Source: CAMDWQ01 sp964497635 (GTDB taxonomy: Bacteria > Omnitrophota > Gorgyraeia > 2-02-FULL-51-18). From it: a DNA stretch of 34,116 nucleotides. The notes beneath the pieces were generated by a model. That model was not told where the DNA came from. It did not search any database and worked only from the letters and a program-made list of their open reading frames with translations. The stretch is from NCBI GenBank assembly GCA_964497635.1, contig CAZCDB010000010.1, positions 1 to 34,116 of the forward strand. Direction: 5' to 3'. Positions 33,453-34,116 of the stretch are shown here, in pieces (the first letter of the stretch is position 1; the number at the start of each line of letters is the position of its first letter). Made by a program: the position numbers and the translations under genes.

Positions 33453-34045
33453 GCCAACGGAAGAGTTGGGGAGATTATTACGCGGGTGCGGGCGGAGTGG
33501 ATTATTTGCTCAATCACATCGCCATCCACAAAGACTTCTTAAAAGAAATTTTAAAAAGAAAGCCAAATCGAGTGCTTGAAGCCGGTTGCGGCTCTGCCAT
33601 CATGTCAGTGTTTCTATCGATGACGGGGACGCAGGTGACCGCAGTGGATCGTGACCCTGAAGTTTTGACCATGGGTGCGGCGACGGCAGCGGGGTGGAAA
33701 ACACGAGTGCATTTTCAAAACGCGGACTTGATGGATCTTTCGTTTCCGGCCGATTCATTTGACATTGCTTTCTCTCAAGGCGTGTTGGAGCACATGACGG
33801 ACACACAAATCCAAGAATCTTGCCGCCAGATTTTAAAATGTTCACCGGTATTTATTTTTAGCGTCCCGGGCACTTATTATAAGCATCAAGATTTTGGGGA
33901 TGAACGTCTTTTGTCTCTTACCCAGTGGGAGGAAATTCTGAAAGGGGTAGGGAAGCTCCAAATGAAACCTTATTTTTACCAGCGCACCAAGAAAAACTTC
34001 TTAATCAGCCGTCCGCTGATGTGGATGGGAATTTTGACCCGGTGA
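33449..34045 (+). CDS. Class I SAM-dependent methyltransferase
   Basis: A 198-residue methyltransferase with motif I VLEAGCGSAIM (42-52), acid D67 in AVDRDPE, and SFPADSFDIAFSQGVLEHM as the motif II region. It is compact and lacks the C-terminal extension of the gene before it. The start is ATG 33449 in an ATGA overlap; an in-frame upstream extension of 21 codons lies inside the previous gene and is not needed. It is followed four bases later by a new start codon. Confidence 0.8.
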   Translation: MSQRKSWGDYYAGAGGVDYLLNHIAIHKDFLKEILKRKPNRVLEAGCGSAIMSVFLSMTGTQVTAVDRDPEVLTMGAATAAGWKTRVHFQNADLMDLSFPADSFDIAFSQGVLEHMTDTQIQESCRQILKCSPVFIFSVPGTYYKHQDFGDERLLSLTQWEEILKGVGKLQMKPYFYQRTKKNFLISRPLMWMGILTR

Positions 34046-34049
34046 ATGC

Positions 34050-34116
34050 ATGAGAATCGGGATTGATGCCTCATCGCTTATTCAGAAAAAGTCGGGGATT
34101 GGCAGTTTTGCCGAAG
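34050..34116 (+). CDS. Start of a glycosyltransferase gene, probably GT4 (partial, runs off the window)
   Basis: Only 22 codons are present. The translation MRIGIDASSL followed by a KKSGIGSFAE segment is the usual opening of family 4 glycosyltransferases, where a G-I-G-x-(F/Y) loop follows the first strand. It begins four bases after the methyltransferase stop. Too short for more than a family guess. Confidence 0.6.
   Translation, partial: MRIGIDASSLIQKKSGIGSFAE

Noticed and set aside
1..34116. CRISPR arrays, tRNA or rRNA genes, insertion sequences
   Set aside because: Reading through the window I saw no regularly spaced repeats, tRNA-like cloverleaf sequence, rRNA core motifs or transposase; coding density leaves almost no room for them.

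Overview
The window is one strand of a dense surface-polysaccharide (LPS O-antigen, capsule or flagellin glycan) gene cluster. All 35 protein genes I can support read left to right. Most neighbours overlap by 1 to 8 bases (ATGA, GTGA, TTGA, TAATG), and TTG and GTG starts are common. The organism looks like a Gram-negative, probably uncultivated bacterium, because it combines a Wzx-type flippase, a WaaE-like transferase and the pseudaminic-acid enzyme set. I cannot name the phylum; Omnitrophota-like or deltaproteobacterial groups are only a guess. The 100-N gap flanked by an exact 55-base duplication marks it as a draft, scaffolded assembly.

Layout. Region 1 (29-12185) holds a YfhO-family membrane protein, a UDP-sugar dehydrogenase, a Gfo/Idh/MocA oxidoreductase, an SDR epimerase, a C-methyltransferase split by the gap, a DPM1-like GT2, two GT-C-type membrane transferases with a 35-residue membrane microprotein between them, and an APS kinase fused to a SpoT/MESH1-type HD hydrolase. 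Region 2 (12186-12308) is the only real intergenic space: a C-rich stretch, then three 10-bp-phased WTGACW repeats whose last copy is the -35 box of a near-consensus sigma70 promoter. Region 3 (12309-18652) has a small excisionase-type HTH protein followed by a pseudaminic-acid-type set: PseB, PseI, a GNAT, PseC, a second GNAT, an SpsF-type nucleotidyltransferase and an oxidoreductase. PseG is not visible.

Region 4 (18683-26119) is an amidino-sugar module: WbpG-type amidotransferase, HisH, HisF, a second WbpG-type amidotransferase, an amidase-signature hydrolase, a DegT aminotransferase and an unrecognised protein with an internal duplication. Region 5 (26124-34116) has the flippase, a compositionally distinct three-gene block (GT2, DegT aminotransferase, methyltransferase; 27599-30319), a sulfotransferase, two GT2s, two methyltransferases and the first codons of what is probably a GT4.

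Together the genes would make one or more deoxy-amino, nonulosonic and possibly amidinated and sulfated nucleotide sugars, assemble them on a lipid carrier and flip the product. The most unusual items are the APS kinase-HD fusion, read together with the sulfotransferase 18 kb downstream, and the arrangement of two amidotransferases around a single HisH/HisF pair with an amidase behind them.
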